DNA of 64,000 nucleotides. It comes from Seiridium cupressi. Taxonomy: Eukaryota > Ascomycota > Sordariomycetes > Amphisphaeriales > Sporocadaceae. Below are positions 1 to 11,042 of the stretch, one piece after another. The number at the start of each line of letters is the position of its first letter. Position 1 is the stretch's first letter. The translations under genes were made by a program, and so were the position numbers. The DNA lies in assembly GCA_036674765.1 (NCBI GenBank), contig JARVKI010000033.1, positions 186,001 through 250,000 of the forward strand, read 5' to 3'. Below the pieces are notes generated by a model that saw only the letters and a program-made list of their open reading frames with translations, did no database searches and was not told the origin of the DNA.

Positions 1-665
1 CCGTTGAGTGACCATGCGGTCATGGCCACGATCCATTTTCGCAGCCTATAGCTCTCGGCCGGGTCGGTTTCCGTGTATAGCTGAGCCACGAAGCGCGGCG
101 TGATGTCCCAGTCGCAGCGCAGGTAGATGTCCTGGAGAGCGTCCATGGCGGCATCCTGGAGGGCGTCGAGGCCGATCCGCGCGGCGAAGAGGTGTAGGTT
201 GGTCAGGTCCCAGTGGAGGTCCTCGCAGCAGTCCTGGAGGTGGGCCTCGTCGATGAAGGGCTGGAAGCTTATGCCCCTGGTGTTTCCGGTGCTGTGTCGG
301 AGGTTTACCCAGTATTCGAACAGCTCGAACATGTCCGGACACAGGTCCTCGAGCCAGAGCGTGTTGAGCTGGGCATTGCGCTGCAGGAAGTTGAGCCCGG
401 AGGCGTCGAGGCGCGAGGCGAAGTAGATGGATGTCGAGGTCAGGGCCTTCTTGGAGAAGACGAACTCGCGGCTTTCCTTGCCCACGAACACCCGGACTGT
501 GTCTGAGTTGCGAATACTATCACGGGCATTTTATTAGCTTTACATTGCTGGCATATACCGTGCAGGTCGGTGTGTGGGTGGCCTGGCTTGGTTTATAGAG
601 CTAGCGACTTACGGCTTGACGGCGAGAGCAGAGGCTCTTTTACATGCGAACTTGGCTTTCAACAT
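1..665 (-). CDS. BTB/POZ-domain protein, 3' part cut off by window edge
   Basis: Two exons are visible: 613-665 (ATG at 665) and 516 down to the window edge. The 96-nt intron (612 to 517) starts GTAAGT, ends TAG and has a CTAAT branch-like site. The joined frame stays open and gives about 190 residues. Residues ~22-90 look like a BTB/POZ fold: DTVRVFVGKESREFVFSKKA, then ALTSTSIYFASRL and LEDLCPDMFELFEYW. The alpha-helical part LFAARIGLDALQDAAMDAL follows. In fungi such proteins are usually small stand-alone BTB proteins of unknown role; BTB domains mediate dimerisation or cullin-3 ubiquitin-ligase adaptor binding. The exon reading opens at an in-frame TAA just upstream of the acceptor, which supports the intron. 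The stop codon and C-terminus lie outside the window. Confidence 0.75.
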
Positions 666-2657
666 GGTAAGGACTGGCCTAGTATATGACTAGTACGCGT
701 GTATGTGTGCAGCAGTGTAGGATCCAAGTGGTTCGAGAAAGCACACGACATCAAGGGAAGCACGAATGATGCTCGGGTGACTATAAGACGGCGATGGGCT
801 GTTCTTTCAAGTACACTGGCAGAATGCATGGCCCATGGGGGCCAGGATCGAGAGCTGCCGATATAACCAGCAATAACCTAAACCCCAACAAGCTCTCCCA
901 GCACCATTGCCTCAACTCCCCTGCTGGGCGTGTCACCTACAGTGGGCCTTGGGTGCTACACCCAGACCGTAGGCTGTCTTGGCAGGAGTTCACGAAGCTA
1001 GCCATCGCGGGGTGGGGGACCAGGCTCTGGCCCCAAAGCTTGTCGTTGAGCTTGTTTGTTTCCGCAGCGTGCTCCTACAGTATGTGCCCTTGGCCTACGG
1101 ATCCCCTGGTGTTTCGCCTTCGCCCGTCCCGGCTGGGGAAGCAAGCACGGGCCAGTCGTGTTTCGAGGCCGGCTCAATACTACGATCCAGGTTGCGCTGA
1201 AACCCGGTCGTTCTGCGGGTTCCAGGATCCTGAGGTTCGGATGAGAGCACTAGGGTCGTTTGCAGACGGGGGTTTGTGCCCGCTTGTGTTGCTATTGGCT
1301 GGAACCCAAGTGATTACTACCTTTGGGCCCAACCGTAATGGATCTGGTGGCTGAACACTCGGAGCTGTCAGCTCTGGACCATCGTGCTGATCGTGCATCT
1401 CCAATGCGTCGGAGCTGTCAAATTACAGAAGCCATCCACATGACCTATATTGCGAGTGCTAACAGTCGAGGTCGGATCCTACAGTGAGCATCTTCATCTC
1501 AGTACGCCAAGGATCCCCGATGAAATGCAAGCCATACTTATCGGATGAACACGAAGATCTCAAGCTTCAGGTGAGAGAGAGTATGCAATGCATTGGAGAT
1601 CTCGAGGATCCCGATCATTGTCTATCATCTGAAGTCTTGAGAGCTCTGAAGCTGTGCCCCCACGCCATGTTTCACGGCGATCCTAGCAGACCATGGGCAT
1701 GCTTCTCAACCGCCCAAGAACAATAGCTCCTGGGAAGCTGAATAGGACCCTTGGTCACCAAGTTTCGAACCGTTTCGCCATGCGAAAGGTCAAACCCGAC
1801 AGCATACCAGCTTTTTCCATTAAATGGAGACGGGACGTAGTATTGCATGTCAACAGCAATCATTGATCTACTTGCGGCCCGGTCGGCGCGCTCCATCATG
1901 CCATCACTTACTCAGACCCAACGCAATGAAACCAAAATTATGCCATGATCTGCATACAAAGAACGTGCGGATAGCGGCTTTGGAGTTGACGCAGGTACGG
2001 GCTCTTAGAGCGTCACCTGCAAAACCCTTGATTGGTCGTGTGCTGGAAGCATGTCGAAGTCTCTGACGGAAATGCCACGGCTTCTGGCTTACAAACTGTA
2101 CGTCAGTCTATTGGCCCTGAACGTCATGACTTGCAGCTGCGGCCTTTCATAGACATAGAGCCTCACGCTCCAATGATTGAGCACTGGACGGTTATACCTG
2201 ACCAACCAGGACAGACCACTCCATTGATGAACTGATTGCACCATCCACCGGCCGCGCTACGAGTACATTAATCAGCGTACTCCATTGTGAATGCCCTCGA
2301 TACTGCCAATGCTACAACCAGAAATGCCCGAAGCTGGGAAGTGATTGTATTCCACCATTTGTCATACATGGTCGTGGGGGGTTATAAGAACCCTAGTGTC
2401 TCGCATGATTGAAACTAAACAATAGCCAGCGAGGCAGCACGATAAGAGACATCCTATGGCCAGTATCCGGTCACAGACCCAGGTCCAATACTCCATACCC
2501 CTCACCACAAGCTCACGGCACGAACCCCTCGTTCATCTCTCTCAAGCACGCCAAGCCAACTCTATCGTCTGAGCACCGGATAACCCCCGGCTCGATCCAC
2601 GATAACCTCAGCTCCACATCATTGGACCCTGCTGCGACTGGCCCCTCCTATTCAAAC
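666..2657. other. intergenic, no gene supported
   Basis: About 2 kb between the BTB gene and the old yellow enzyme. Open frames up to 186 codons occur at 794-1354 but show no domain, low-quality composition and no consistent splice structure. An 11-bp direct repeat (cggagctgtca) occurs near 1361 and 1410. The right end holds the promoter of the next gene. Confidence 0.5.
2383..2388 (+). promoter_or_regulatory. possible TATA box of the old yellow enzyme gene
   Basis: TATAAG in the context gttataagaac lies 270 nt upstream of the ATG at 2658, with no in-frame ATG between them. It is a sequence match only; the distance implies a long leader. Confidence 0.3.
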
Positions 2658-3953
2658 ATGACTAAATCACTCGAGAACGTCCCGGCAGCGAACACGCCGT
2701 ACTTCACCCCGGCGCAGGACCCGCCGGCCGGGACTGCCCTGCACCCGGAGACGGCGCCGACGCTGTTCAAGCCTCTCAAGATCCGGGACCTGACATTGCA
2801 GAACCGCTTCGTCGTCTCGCCCATGTGCCAGTACAGCGCCCAGGATGGACACCACACAGACTGGCACTTTGCGCACCTCGCACAATTCGTGATACACGGC
2901 AATGCCCTAACCATTGTCGAGGCTTCCGGCGTTCTTGCCAATGGCCGCATCACTCCAGAAGACTCGGGCATCTGGAAGGATAGCCAGATCGAGCCATTGA
3001 AGAGGATCGTCACATTCGCTCACTCCCAGAACCAGAAGATCGGCATCCAGCTTGCGCATGCCGGGCGCAAGGCCAGCACGGTTGCGCCCTGGATCGCTGG
3101 CAAACAGAGTGGACAGGATGTAGTCGCGCCTCCGGAGTTGAACGGCTGGCCAGACAACGTCTGGGCGCCGAGCGCCATCAAGTTCGCCGACGGCTTTCCT
3201 GACCCGAAGGAGATGACCAAGGACGACATTAAGACGATGGTACAAGCATTCAAGGACTCGGCTGAGAGGGCTGTGAAGGCTGGGTTCGATGTCATTGAGA
3301 TCCACGGCGCTCATGGATATCTACTCACCGAGTTCTTGTCGCCACTCTCGAACAAGCGCACGGATGAGTATGGAGGCAGCTTTGAGAACCGTACTCGTGC
3401 TCTGTTCGAGGTCATTCACGCGGTCAGGAGCGTGATTCCCGAGTCCATGCCCCTGTTCTTGCGTATCTCAGCTACGGAGTGGATGGAGTGGAACAATGAA
3501 CCAAGCTGGACCATCGAGGATAGCATCGAGCTTGCCAAGCTACTTCCTGCCGCGGGTATCGACTTATTGGATGTGAGCTCTGGTGGCAACAACTCTAAGC
3601 AGAAGATCGAGGTCCATCCTTACTACCAGGTCAATCTCGCCGGTCAAATTAGACACGAGCTGAAGAAGGAAGGGCTCGATCTTTTGATCGGCGCTGTGGG
3701 CATGATCACCGATGCCGAGATGGCTCGCTCCCTTGTCCAAGCCGAAGACGCAAAGGACAGCGAGCCCAGCACTGGCGCAATCGAAGTCGAGCAGGAGTGC
3801 GGACAGCCGGCACAAGCTGACCTGATTCTCATCGCTCGACAACTTCTGCGCGAGCCGGAATTCCCCTTGCGCGTGGCCCATCAGCTGAACGTGGAGGTTG
3901 CCTGGCCCAACCAGTATCACCGCGCTGGTTGGCGGAAGGGGCAAAAGATCTGA
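2658..3953 (+). CDS. NADH:flavin oxidoreductase, old yellow enzyme family (YqjM-like class)
   Basis: Single exon, 431 residues. This is an FMN-dependent ene-reductase that reduces activated C=C bonds with NAD(P)H; the natural substrate is unknown, as for most fungal members. The TIM-barrel family motifs occur in order: NRFVVSPMCQYSAQDG (about 49-64, with the Cys typical of the YqjM subclass), QLAHAGRKAS (substrate and FMN contacts), EIHGAHGYLLTEFLSP, NKRTDEYGGSFENR, then DLLDVSSGG and a C-terminal IARQLLREPEFP stretch. The upstream frame is open to 2409 but has no ATG, so 2658 is the first usable start. Residues about 349-371 (EDAKDSEPSTGAIEVEQECG) form an acidic insertion before the last barrel segment, longer than I expect in bacterial YqjM. 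No clear partner gene is adjacent. Confidence 0.9.
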   Translation: MTKSLENVPAANTPYFTPAQDPPAGTALHPETAPTLFKPLKIRDLTLQNRFVVSPMCQYSAQDGHHTDWHFAHLAQFVIHGNALTIVEASGVLANGRITPEDSGIWKDSQIEPLKRIVTFAHSQNQKIGIQLAHAGRKASTVAPWIAGKQSGQDVVAPPELNGWPDNVWAPSAIKFADGFPDPKEMTKDDIKTMVQAFKDSAERAVKAGFDVIEIHGAHGYLLTEFLSPLSNKRTDEYGGSFENRTRALFEVIHAVRSVIPESMPLFLRISATEWMEWNNEPSWTIEDSIELAKLLPAAGIDLLDVSSGGNNSKQKIEVHPYYQVNLAGQIRHELKKEGLDLLIGAVGMITDAEMARSLVQAEDAKDSEPSTGAIEVEQECGQPAQADLILIARQLLREPEFPLRVAHQLNVEVAWPNQYHRAGWRKGQKI

Positions 3954-5113
3954 GACAGGGCTGACGCGAAGAAAGTATTGCGTGTTATGTAGAGGTTACA
4001 CCGATCCTGTTCGTTAGAACGTGGTTGCAATTGCACGGCGTAGACAGTCGAAGGAACAATGCAAGGTGCGTCACGGCTTCAGTTGTATTCGCCCGACATG
4101 CTACCCAAGTAGAGTAGAGCAGACATTATGACCGCGAACGAGATATACGAGACTGATGAGATTGCCACTGAAACTGTTTCATACTGCTTAATGATCCTGC
4201 CATATATTTCTCAGCCAGACGCAGCCCTATTCCTAGTTCGAGGACTCGTAGACTTCCGCTTCCCTCAACCCACCCAAAATCCTATCCCATGCCGAATCTC
4301 CGAACGTGGCCCCCAGGGATGATACTCCTTCCTTACCAACTCCAGTCCCCCGACCTCATCGAATCCTATTTCGCCTTGGGCGGGTACTTTTTCCCGTTGA
4401 CCTCGACCTTGGGCTCGCATGTGCACCACTCATCCTGCGAGACATGGTCGAGGACGCCAGGAATATGGGCGCCGCATCCGAACCAGGATGACTTTTCTAT
4501 GGAGGTCATCAGTAATCACGGGGCAGGGCGGAATGGCTTCTGTCCAGTTGTGTAACGTACTGCAAGTGCTGCACGTTGATTTCATGCACATGATGGCGGC
4601 TACTGCGTTTGTCGTTTGAGCGATTATTTGGTTAGTGGCTTGACAGAATTCTGAAGGCCTTGTTTCGTATTGAACAGGAGGATGAGAAGTAATACGATAG
4701 GGTGATCAGTAATCTCAGCCAGGAATTTGAAGCTTTTTGTCTAGACGTCTCGAGATCGATCGCCGACTACTTCTCCAAGTACAAATCGGGATGTCGGCGA
4801 ATTGTGCCTTGCCCCCCGATATCGCCGATTAAGTCACTATTCTGACTATGCCGAGGCAGCTTGACTCGGGCACCTGGGGAAGTGAGATAACACCGTGAAA
4901 GCCGGCGATTGGCTTACAATTGTGAAAAGTCATGAATGTGCGGTCAAGTTCGTAGAATTCAAGCGAGGAGCATATATCGTTCATCATTTAGTTGGTATGT
5001 CCTAGGCCACTTTGTACAAACATGCCGCCGCTATCTGTCCCGCCGAGACTCAATACTCCATGCTCTCAACCACCGCTTCAATATACACCATGATTGAGGT
5101 CGAGAGACCCTCT
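3954..5113. other. intergenic, no gene supported
   Basis: Convergent space of 1.16 kb between the 3' ends of the ene-reductase and pyroglutamyl peptidase genes. Only short unrelated frames occur (for example 4289-4555). Nothing recognisable. Confidence 0.5.
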
Positions 5114-6137
5114 CTAATTAGAAGCTGTTGAGTCCATAGCCTTCTTCTCGACTTCGCTCTCAACCATCGATCTGAGCAGCTGTGTCGCAAGCTCGGTGCC
5201 AGTCTTTATAAAGTCTGGAGCGCCGTTTGCGGGCACATGAAGAAACAAGACTTGCCGCGGCCGGTGCTGCTTGTACAGATGCGCTAGACTCGTGAAGTAG
5301 ATAAAGTCACATAGATAATGCCCCGGATCCTCTGAGATGCGCAGCTCTGGGCCATTGCCGCCATTGTCCTGAGCCGGCAGGAAGTTATCAGTATAGGGAC
5401 GCTCCTAGTTTGTATGAGCTGCGTGTGGGTGAGGGAGGTGAACGTACCGGAGACCGACGAACCCATCTTTTATAGATGTCCCCAATATCAAGATCGGTCA
5501 GGAGTTCCGACGGCGTGCCGTGCCAGATCCACTCATCGCCTTCCCGTTCGCGCCTCTTCTCGTCCTCGAGAAAGTTGCCGTCCACATCCTTGTGCCTGTA
5601 CCCGTCCCGGTGGCCCCTCCGCTCAATGGAGTACCGATTCGTCGGGCCAGCCATGCCAATGTGCAGCGCCAGGTCAATCTTCTGGTCCGGGTTATCCCAC
5701 AGCGGCGGCACCACTTCTCGTACCGTCTGGTAGTTCACCCTCACGGCCTGTGGGTAAACGAGCAGCCGGACCCGTGGCATCTTGGACGATGTCCTGTGGG
5801 ACGGGTCCTTCACCCTGTCCCAGGGCAGGTACTTTGGAAGCGACGATGCGATCTCCCATGATGGATTGATAGGGTAGCCATCCTTGAAGGGCTGTGATGA
5901 ACAACTAGAGGTCAGCACGTGAGCAAACCATGCGGTGGGATATTACTCCCACTCAGCACCTAGGGTCGAGGAAAAGCAAGTAGTAGATGCCGTGCCACTC
6001 GCAAGGCCCCGATGGCGGTAGAGGGGCGTCTGTATGGCCTTTAGAGTTTCACGTACCCCAAAACCGGTGACGAGGACCGTCAACTCCTTTTCCTCCTCGC
6101 CGCTCACGTCTTTGGGTAAGGAATCGAGAGAACCCAT
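5114..6137 (-). CDS. pyroglutamyl-peptidase I (cysteine peptidase family C15)
   Basis: Three exons: 6057-6137, 5448-5891 and 5114-5368, all in phase 0, giving 259 residues. Introns are 165 nt (GTACGT...CACAG) and 79 nt (GTACGT...CTCAG). The enzyme removes N-terminal pyroglutamate from peptides in the cytosol. Family motifs are rejoined exactly at the junctions: VLVTGFG|PFKDG, INPSWEIA, the catalytic Glu in RYSIERRGH, the catalytic Cys in GHYLCDFIYFTSLA, and the catalytic His in VLFLHVPANG. All three catalytic residues (Glu, Cys, His) appear present. The family is about 200-220 residues in bacteria; fungal members are longer, as here, with a charged insert around FLEDEKRREREGDEW. The gene is divergent from the F-box gene at 6511 over 373 nt. 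Confidence 0.88.
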
Positions 6138-6510
6138 TGTCGAAATTCCTGACAGATGTCCCCTTTGACTCGCCGAGACACACCTAGGCCATAGGGAAGA
6201 CCTCTCCACATGGCCGGAGGGATCCGTGGTCTCTTTATGGGGGATTGGCTATGTGCGCCAGCTCATGTACCTACGTGCTTAGGCTTTGTTAGGGGGCAGC
6301 TCGCGGGGTAGGTTAGGCGTGTTTGGAGGGGTAGATTATTGACATGTCCATGGCACCGTTTTTCCGCCAAACCAGGCCTAGCGTAGATGCCGCTTCCCGG
6401 CTGCCGGCAGACTTCCAGTGGCTTGGTCAATCAGTGCACATACTCTGAGCAACCGCAGTCATACATATCCATCTCGCCTCTGTGAACGTTTATTGGGTAT
6501 CAAACTCACA
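6138..6510. other. divergent promoter region
   Basis: 373 nt separate the start codons of pyroglutamyl peptidase (minus) and the F-box gene (plus). It must hold both promoters. I see no convincing named site. Confidence 0.4.
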
Positions 6511-7596
6511 ATGGCAGATCAATGTCCTGTTGGCGCCATTGCCAATGTCTTCTCCATCGTGGAGCTTCTCGAGGCAATTCTGCTTCAGGTCGATATGGCT
6601 ACTTTACTGGTGTCGGCGTCGCGGGTGAGCAGGGCATGGCACAACGTCATGATGAACTCCATAGCGATTCAGCAAGCTCTCTATTTTAAGCCCACTCCTG
6701 CGAAGACACACAAACACAAGACGCATAAATCCACTCAAGAAGGTGCGCAGGCGCCCCGACAATCTTCGACGTGTGAGGAGCTGGATGAACCTCCTCAGCT
6801 CAACCCGTTGCTAGTGAAGAAGTTCTCACCGTGCTTCTTCGACCTTTCTGAAGAACGGACTTGCTTCCGACGCTCGGGGTCCTTCTACGCTCTTCCTTGG
6901 ACCGCACGGCCGCACGAGGAAATAGAGTTTACCCACCCGTTCAAGGAGGGTTCCTATCATACTATACGGAAGCCCACTGCACCCACGGCAGAGGCGACCC
7001 GGCAGGAAACACTGGCGCGGAGTCGATTCACACGGCAAGGTGCAAGCTGGCGCCGTATGTTGGTTTCCCAACCACCACCGCCTCAACTTGGCTATTTGTT
7101 GCCTGACTTGTCTTTTTCAATTGATAACCCGACGACTCATATGGCACTGGTGACCCCCGGAGCTCCTGAAAAGTCTCCAGGCCTCCGCATGGGTCAGCTT
7201 TATGATCTCGTCCAGTACCGCGCCGGCCACCACCAACTCCACTCGCTCTGGTTCAGGATCCATTGGATGCAGCCACGGGGTCCCTTCTGCACGCCATTGT
7301 GTCTGCAAATCTGCCAGGAGTTACTCACAAAGACTTGCGTGGTTCTCGAGATGATTGACGAAGATGACGCTGTTTTAGCAGACCACCCGCGCTCCCCGCT
7401 CGACGTGGACGAATTTGATAGGGCTTTCCGATCTCAAGACTATTCAATGTTTAAAGTGGAAACAGAACAAGTTCCCCATGGTGAACTACCAGGCTGGCCA
7501 TCCGGGGCATGTGTGTGGGATGTGGATTCTGCGATTTTGGAAGAAGAGGGATGGAACTGCCTAGAAAAAGACCAAGGCCCTACTAAGGGCTTTTGA
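6511..7596 (+). CDS. F-box-like protein of fungal type
   Basis: Single exon, 361 residues. The N-terminus reads as an F-box: FSIVELLEAILLQVDMATLL, then VSASRVSRAWHNVMMNS and AIQQALYF. F-box proteins bind Skp1 and recruit substrates to SCF ubiquitin ligases; the target here is unknown. The rest has the usual fungal layout: a Lys/His-rich linker (about 55-75), then a divergent region with FDLSEERTCF, a SWRRMLVSQPPPPQLGYL motif common to such fungal proteins, and a C-terminal acidic part. The ATG at 6511 has a strong context (cacaATGG); an upstream in-frame ATG at 6418 would add 31 unconserved-looking residues. Confidence 0.75.
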   Translation: MADQCPVGAIANVFSIVELLEAILLQVDMATLLVSASRVSRAWHNVMMNSIAIQQALYFKPTPAKTHKHKTHKSTQEGAQAPRQSSTCEELDEPPQLNPLLVKKFSPCFFDLSEERTCFRRSGSFYALPWTARPHEEIEFTHPFKEGSYHTIRKPTAPTAEATRQETLARSRFTRQGASWRRMLVSQPPPPQLGYLLPDLSFSIDNPTTHMALVTPGAPEKSPGLRMGQLYDLVQYRAGHHQLHSLWFRIHWMQPRGPFCTPLCLQICQELLTKTCVVLEMIDEDDAVLADHPRSPLDVDEFDRAFRSQDYSMFKVETEQVPHGELPGWPSGACVWDVDSAILEEEGWNCLEKDQGPTKGF

Positions 7597-8063
7597 CATG
7601 GCGGTCATACTAAGAAGTATACTTGATATACTGGGTAATCGCTCCAAACTTAAACCTGGTACGCGAGAGGATGGCTGGGTAACTAGTAGTTGCTTGGGAG
7701 CAAGCATGCCATTCTGCGAGAGATGAGACCGCTGTCACCTCCTGGTTATATAAGCTTTCGTGCGTGTGTGTGTGTTTATTTTCACGCTTTTTTGCTAAGT
7801 GTCTTACTCTGTCAGGACACAGTTGATCATGCAGCTCGCACGCCCTCCTTAAAATCTTGCTACTATTATCTAATCCATAACTAATCACGTATATTGATGT
7901 CCAGTTTAAATATAATCTACGATGATCCAATGCAAACCCGATAAAAGCGAAAGATGACCATCCCACCCAACCCAGTAAACCATGATACATTATGCAGTAA
8001 TTGTCTTCGTCGTTGTTTCCTTTGAAATTTACATCATGAGATATTCTCACACGATTCTGCCAC
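7597..8063. other. convergent intergenic region with (GT)n tract
   Basis: 467 nt between two convergent genes. A short alternating GT run lies near 7760-7775. A 146-codon frame on the minus strand (7610-8050) has no recognisable feature and overlaps the likely 3' UTR of the amidoligase gene. Confidence 0.45.
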
Positions 8064-9258
8064 TTATCGATTGGACGAGTGTGAAGAAGGACGACTGGTT
8101 GGAGTATTTGGGCGGGAGTTGGCCTTCAGAAAGAAAGAAAAATTAGCATGAACACAAGCTCAATGGGAAAGGAGTGTCAAGAATGTGAAATCACAAACCT
8201 TCTCAGCAAAGACACTCCCGATCTTATTCTTCTCACTTTTCTTTCTGTTGATGTTCTCGATTTCGGCGGCAGAGTATACACATGCCGGTGAGATGTCCAC
8301 TGCAATTTTGCGGTCATTCAGCGCATCTTTACAGCTAGGGCCTAGCCTGGCGATACCGGTTCGCACGAATTTTCCTAGACTTTCGACAGAAGGATGAGAC
8401 GTTCCTGTCCCATATTGAGCCCATCCATTGGACATGGTCATGGCCATGTTAATGAAGCCAAGAGCGAAAGCTGCCCAGTGTTTTGCATCAGCGGCGGTTC
8501 GGACTCCGGGTGGTCGACGAAATTCGATGGTACCGCACTGGTCCATCAGATGGCCGAAATTCCAGGACATATATTTATCCTGGCCCATCTCCCGGTGGAC
8601 CATTGCCTTCATTTTGATCGACCCGAAGATGGAAAACAGTGGCCCCCAGGACCTCTGAGGAACAGCCCTGTAAGCCATTTTTATCTTGCTTGGCGTTTTC
8701 TCACCATTGACGTTGGATTGAGCCCACAAATTGTTCTTCCTCTCGGCCGGCATGATCTGTGTGATGGCTGCGTCGTAGAAGGATATTGCGTTGAGAATAC
8801 TTCGCAACTGAACAATCGTGTACTTTTGTTGAAGGTCTGCGGTCTGCGTAGGTGATACATGAATGTGCATAGAGCAGCCAACAGTCAGTTTGATTTCACA
8901 GTACTGGCTCAGAACTGAGAAGATATGATCAACTTCTTCTTACCAGTCCTCGTTTGTATTCATGGTTCTGGATACCACTTCGAGCCTCCCCGTGGATTGT
9001 TATCAGACTGATATTCAATTAAACCGTGGTTAACAAAATATGGCACTCACAGAAATCTGGTTTGACTTCATCAAGGCTAGGTTCGTCAGCCAATGTCAAG
9101 GCCAAGTAATCTTCAGTTGCTGTCGTAGCTGGGTCTCCTGAAACAACCTTTTTGTTCCAGCCTGCCTTATCCAAAGACGGCTGTAGAGATGACCGAGGCC
9201 TGACAAGCATCTCCATCTCTAGTCCAAAAAACAGAAGGTCAGGTAATGATGACTCCAT
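8064..9258 (-). pseudogene. amidoligase-family (ATP-grasp-like/GCS-like fold) protein gene, disrupted by in-frame stops
   Basis: The coding pieces match the fungal putative amidoligase family (amide-bond-forming enzymes of the glutamine synthetase/GCS superfold). The first exon 9051-9258 has FFGLEMEMLVRPR and LADEPSLDEV. The main exon has VDHIFSVLSQYCEIKLTVGC, MHIHVSP, MPAERKNNLWAQSN, YMSWNFGHL and CGTIEFRRPPGVRTA. The last exon is 8064-8123, after a 75-nt intron (GTTTGT...GAAG). The frame is broken. Between the conserved pieces EVVSRTMNTNEDW and EEVDHIFSVL there is a TAA at 8940-8942, with no room for an intron. If intron 1 is 9050-9008 (43 nt, GTGAGT...TCAG), a TGA (9003-9005) and a TAA (9000-9002) follow at once; no other acceptor restores phase. 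All three could be C-to-T changes of CGA/CAA. The distal 236 codons remain open, so decay looks recent. A sequencing error is less likely for three stops. Confidence 0.7.
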
Positions 9259-10610
9259 GGTGAAAAAATTTGATAAGTATAATCTCGGCAGTATTGTTAT
9301 AAACTCAGACAATGTGATAAGACGAAAGTTTCCCTCACGTATGCTTGATATGGATAGATGTTTATGGTGTGATAAAATTGGTAGTATATGGTCCTTATAT
9401 ATAGTTAAGATCTCTTCTTATGGTCAACTTATAATGCCAGCAGCTTGTTGGCGCTGAGATGGGTACAGTTGGTCCCTGGAAGACCAGGATGCGCTACAGG
9501 CACACAACTTTGGCACATGGGCTTAGAGACGGCCGTTCCAACAGCTCGATAGCCACGTCGCTTACAGCCTGGGACGAGGTATGAACGTTCCCGAATCTCC
9601 AACGAGCTCTACATTTGGTGGGTACTTGGCCTTCGGCCGGCGCTTGTCAGCCTGAAGCTATTCCAAAAAGTGGCACCTTCAGTTATAAAACTGGGGTAAA
9701 TAATACTTGGCCACCCAAGCCATTATAGAGCCAGGATCTTTCAAAAGCCTGCTGTATCCCGGTTAACCCAGAATACCAGAGTATCAATATTGCAATTCAC
9801 CACCAATCTTGACGGTTTCTATTGTAGAAATGACCGCCAATACTGGGATAATCGCTATATACGCTTTTTCATCAGAAAACTCGTCGAAATCTAGTAGTAT
9901 TATACTGCTTGCGCCGAACCAAAACGAATGAGAAAAGTGATTTTCATCCTGGTCTAGTGCCGTGGCTGTACACATTATTTGCTCCAATTTTTCTTTGGGT
10001 TTGGAGATGGTCGCCGAGTAATTATGAGAATGATTTAGAATTCCTGAAACCCGCGCAGCCGCGTTGCCAATACACTTGTAAATCGATAGGCCGGGAAACA
10101 CTCGCAGTGATTCCCATTACTGCGGGACTTAAGCGCCGAAGGCGCCCGGTCTGTGGATAGCGGTTAGCGCTTGGGTCCTCGACCTGGTACATAGTACACA
10201 GATTGGGTACGGAACCGGTCGGCTCGTGAGGTGGCCAGAGGGCGGTTCCCTGAAAGTGGTTGGTTGTTGGTTTGTTCTGCGACATGCTATGAAGTGAAAA
10301 AGTGCCAATGCCCCAGAGCAGTGGGTCCCACTACCACGACGCCTCTATTCATTTTATGCTCCATTAATCCATACGCATATGAAATCGACCCTGAAGTATT
10401 TACGTTTCATATCACCCAGCACCGTACATGGTTTTAATAAGCCACACACTTCTCACACCCAAAACCGACAGTCACGCTTTGCCACTTTGGAAGTCTCAAG
10501 ACTACTCAGATCAACTCAGCCGAAAGTTGTTTTGATGGGATTTCCCTTTCCGGCGCAAAACTGGCACTCATTTTCTGACCTTTACAATTACCCAAAAACC
10601 ATCACACGCC
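9259..10610. other. intergenic, AT-rich in part, no gene supported
   Basis: 1.35 kb between the divergent amidoligase pseudogene and the small unknown gene at 10611. Only short frames occur. Nothing recognisable. Confidence 0.45.
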
Positions 10611-11042
10611 ATGTCAGACCATCTCAGGGTCCAATTGGCCAGAACTCAAATCGAGCAGCTTCGGCGTGAGGACGAAAACAGAGACGTATGGGGATCCAAG
10701 TTCGCTCAAGCTCGTGCTGCTTGGGCTGCCGGAATTCGCAGGCCGGAGCCTCGCTTCCCCATCATTATCGCCTCTGACAGTCCCATATCAAGCCCCGAGA
10801 AGCTGCAGGCTATTGCCGGCCTACCTTCCGTGCCCGAAGTCACCATGACGACTGAGGTTGAGATGTTTAGTGACGACGAAGTCGAATCCGCTGACGGGAA
10901 TAAGGTTCAGGTCTGTGACGTGGATTGGAACCAGATGGAGAAGATCAAGGCCATAACCGAGTGGGAGGAGACCTTGGTCTTATTCAATGGCCAGAAAAGA
11001 TTTGCCGTATTGGTACGGTCATTGGAAAAAGAAAAGATGTAG
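10611..11042 (+). CDS. small acidic hypothetical protein
   Basis: Single exon, 143 residues, unrecognised. The ATG sits in a good context (cacgccATGTC) after a C/A-rich leader. The N-terminal third is helical and charged (QLARTQIEQLRREDENRDVW). A proline-rich middle follows (RRPEPRFPII), then an acidic stretch (EVEMFSDDEVESADG), and a C-terminal region DWNQMEKIKAITEWEETLVL that could be helical. No signal peptide or membrane segment is seen. Protein-like composition and the start context are the only support. It may be a lineage-specific nuclear or cytosolic protein. Confidence 0.5.
   Translation: MSDHLRVQLARTQIEQLRREDENRDVWGSKFAQARAAWAAGIRRPEPRFPIIIASDSPISSPEKLQAIAGLPSVPEVTMTTEVEMFSDDEVESADGNKVQVCDVDWNQMEKIKAITEWEETLVLFNGQKRFAVLVRSLEKEKM

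Noticed and set aside
794..1354. 186-codon plus-strand open frame
   Set aside because: No domain, unusual composition, no supporting splice sites or start context; probably chance.
8912..8942. short intron (GTAAGA...CTCAG) that would remove the in-frame TAA in the amidoligase gene
   Set aside because: It would be only about 29 nt, too short for a fungal spliceosomal intron, and would delete conserved family sequence.
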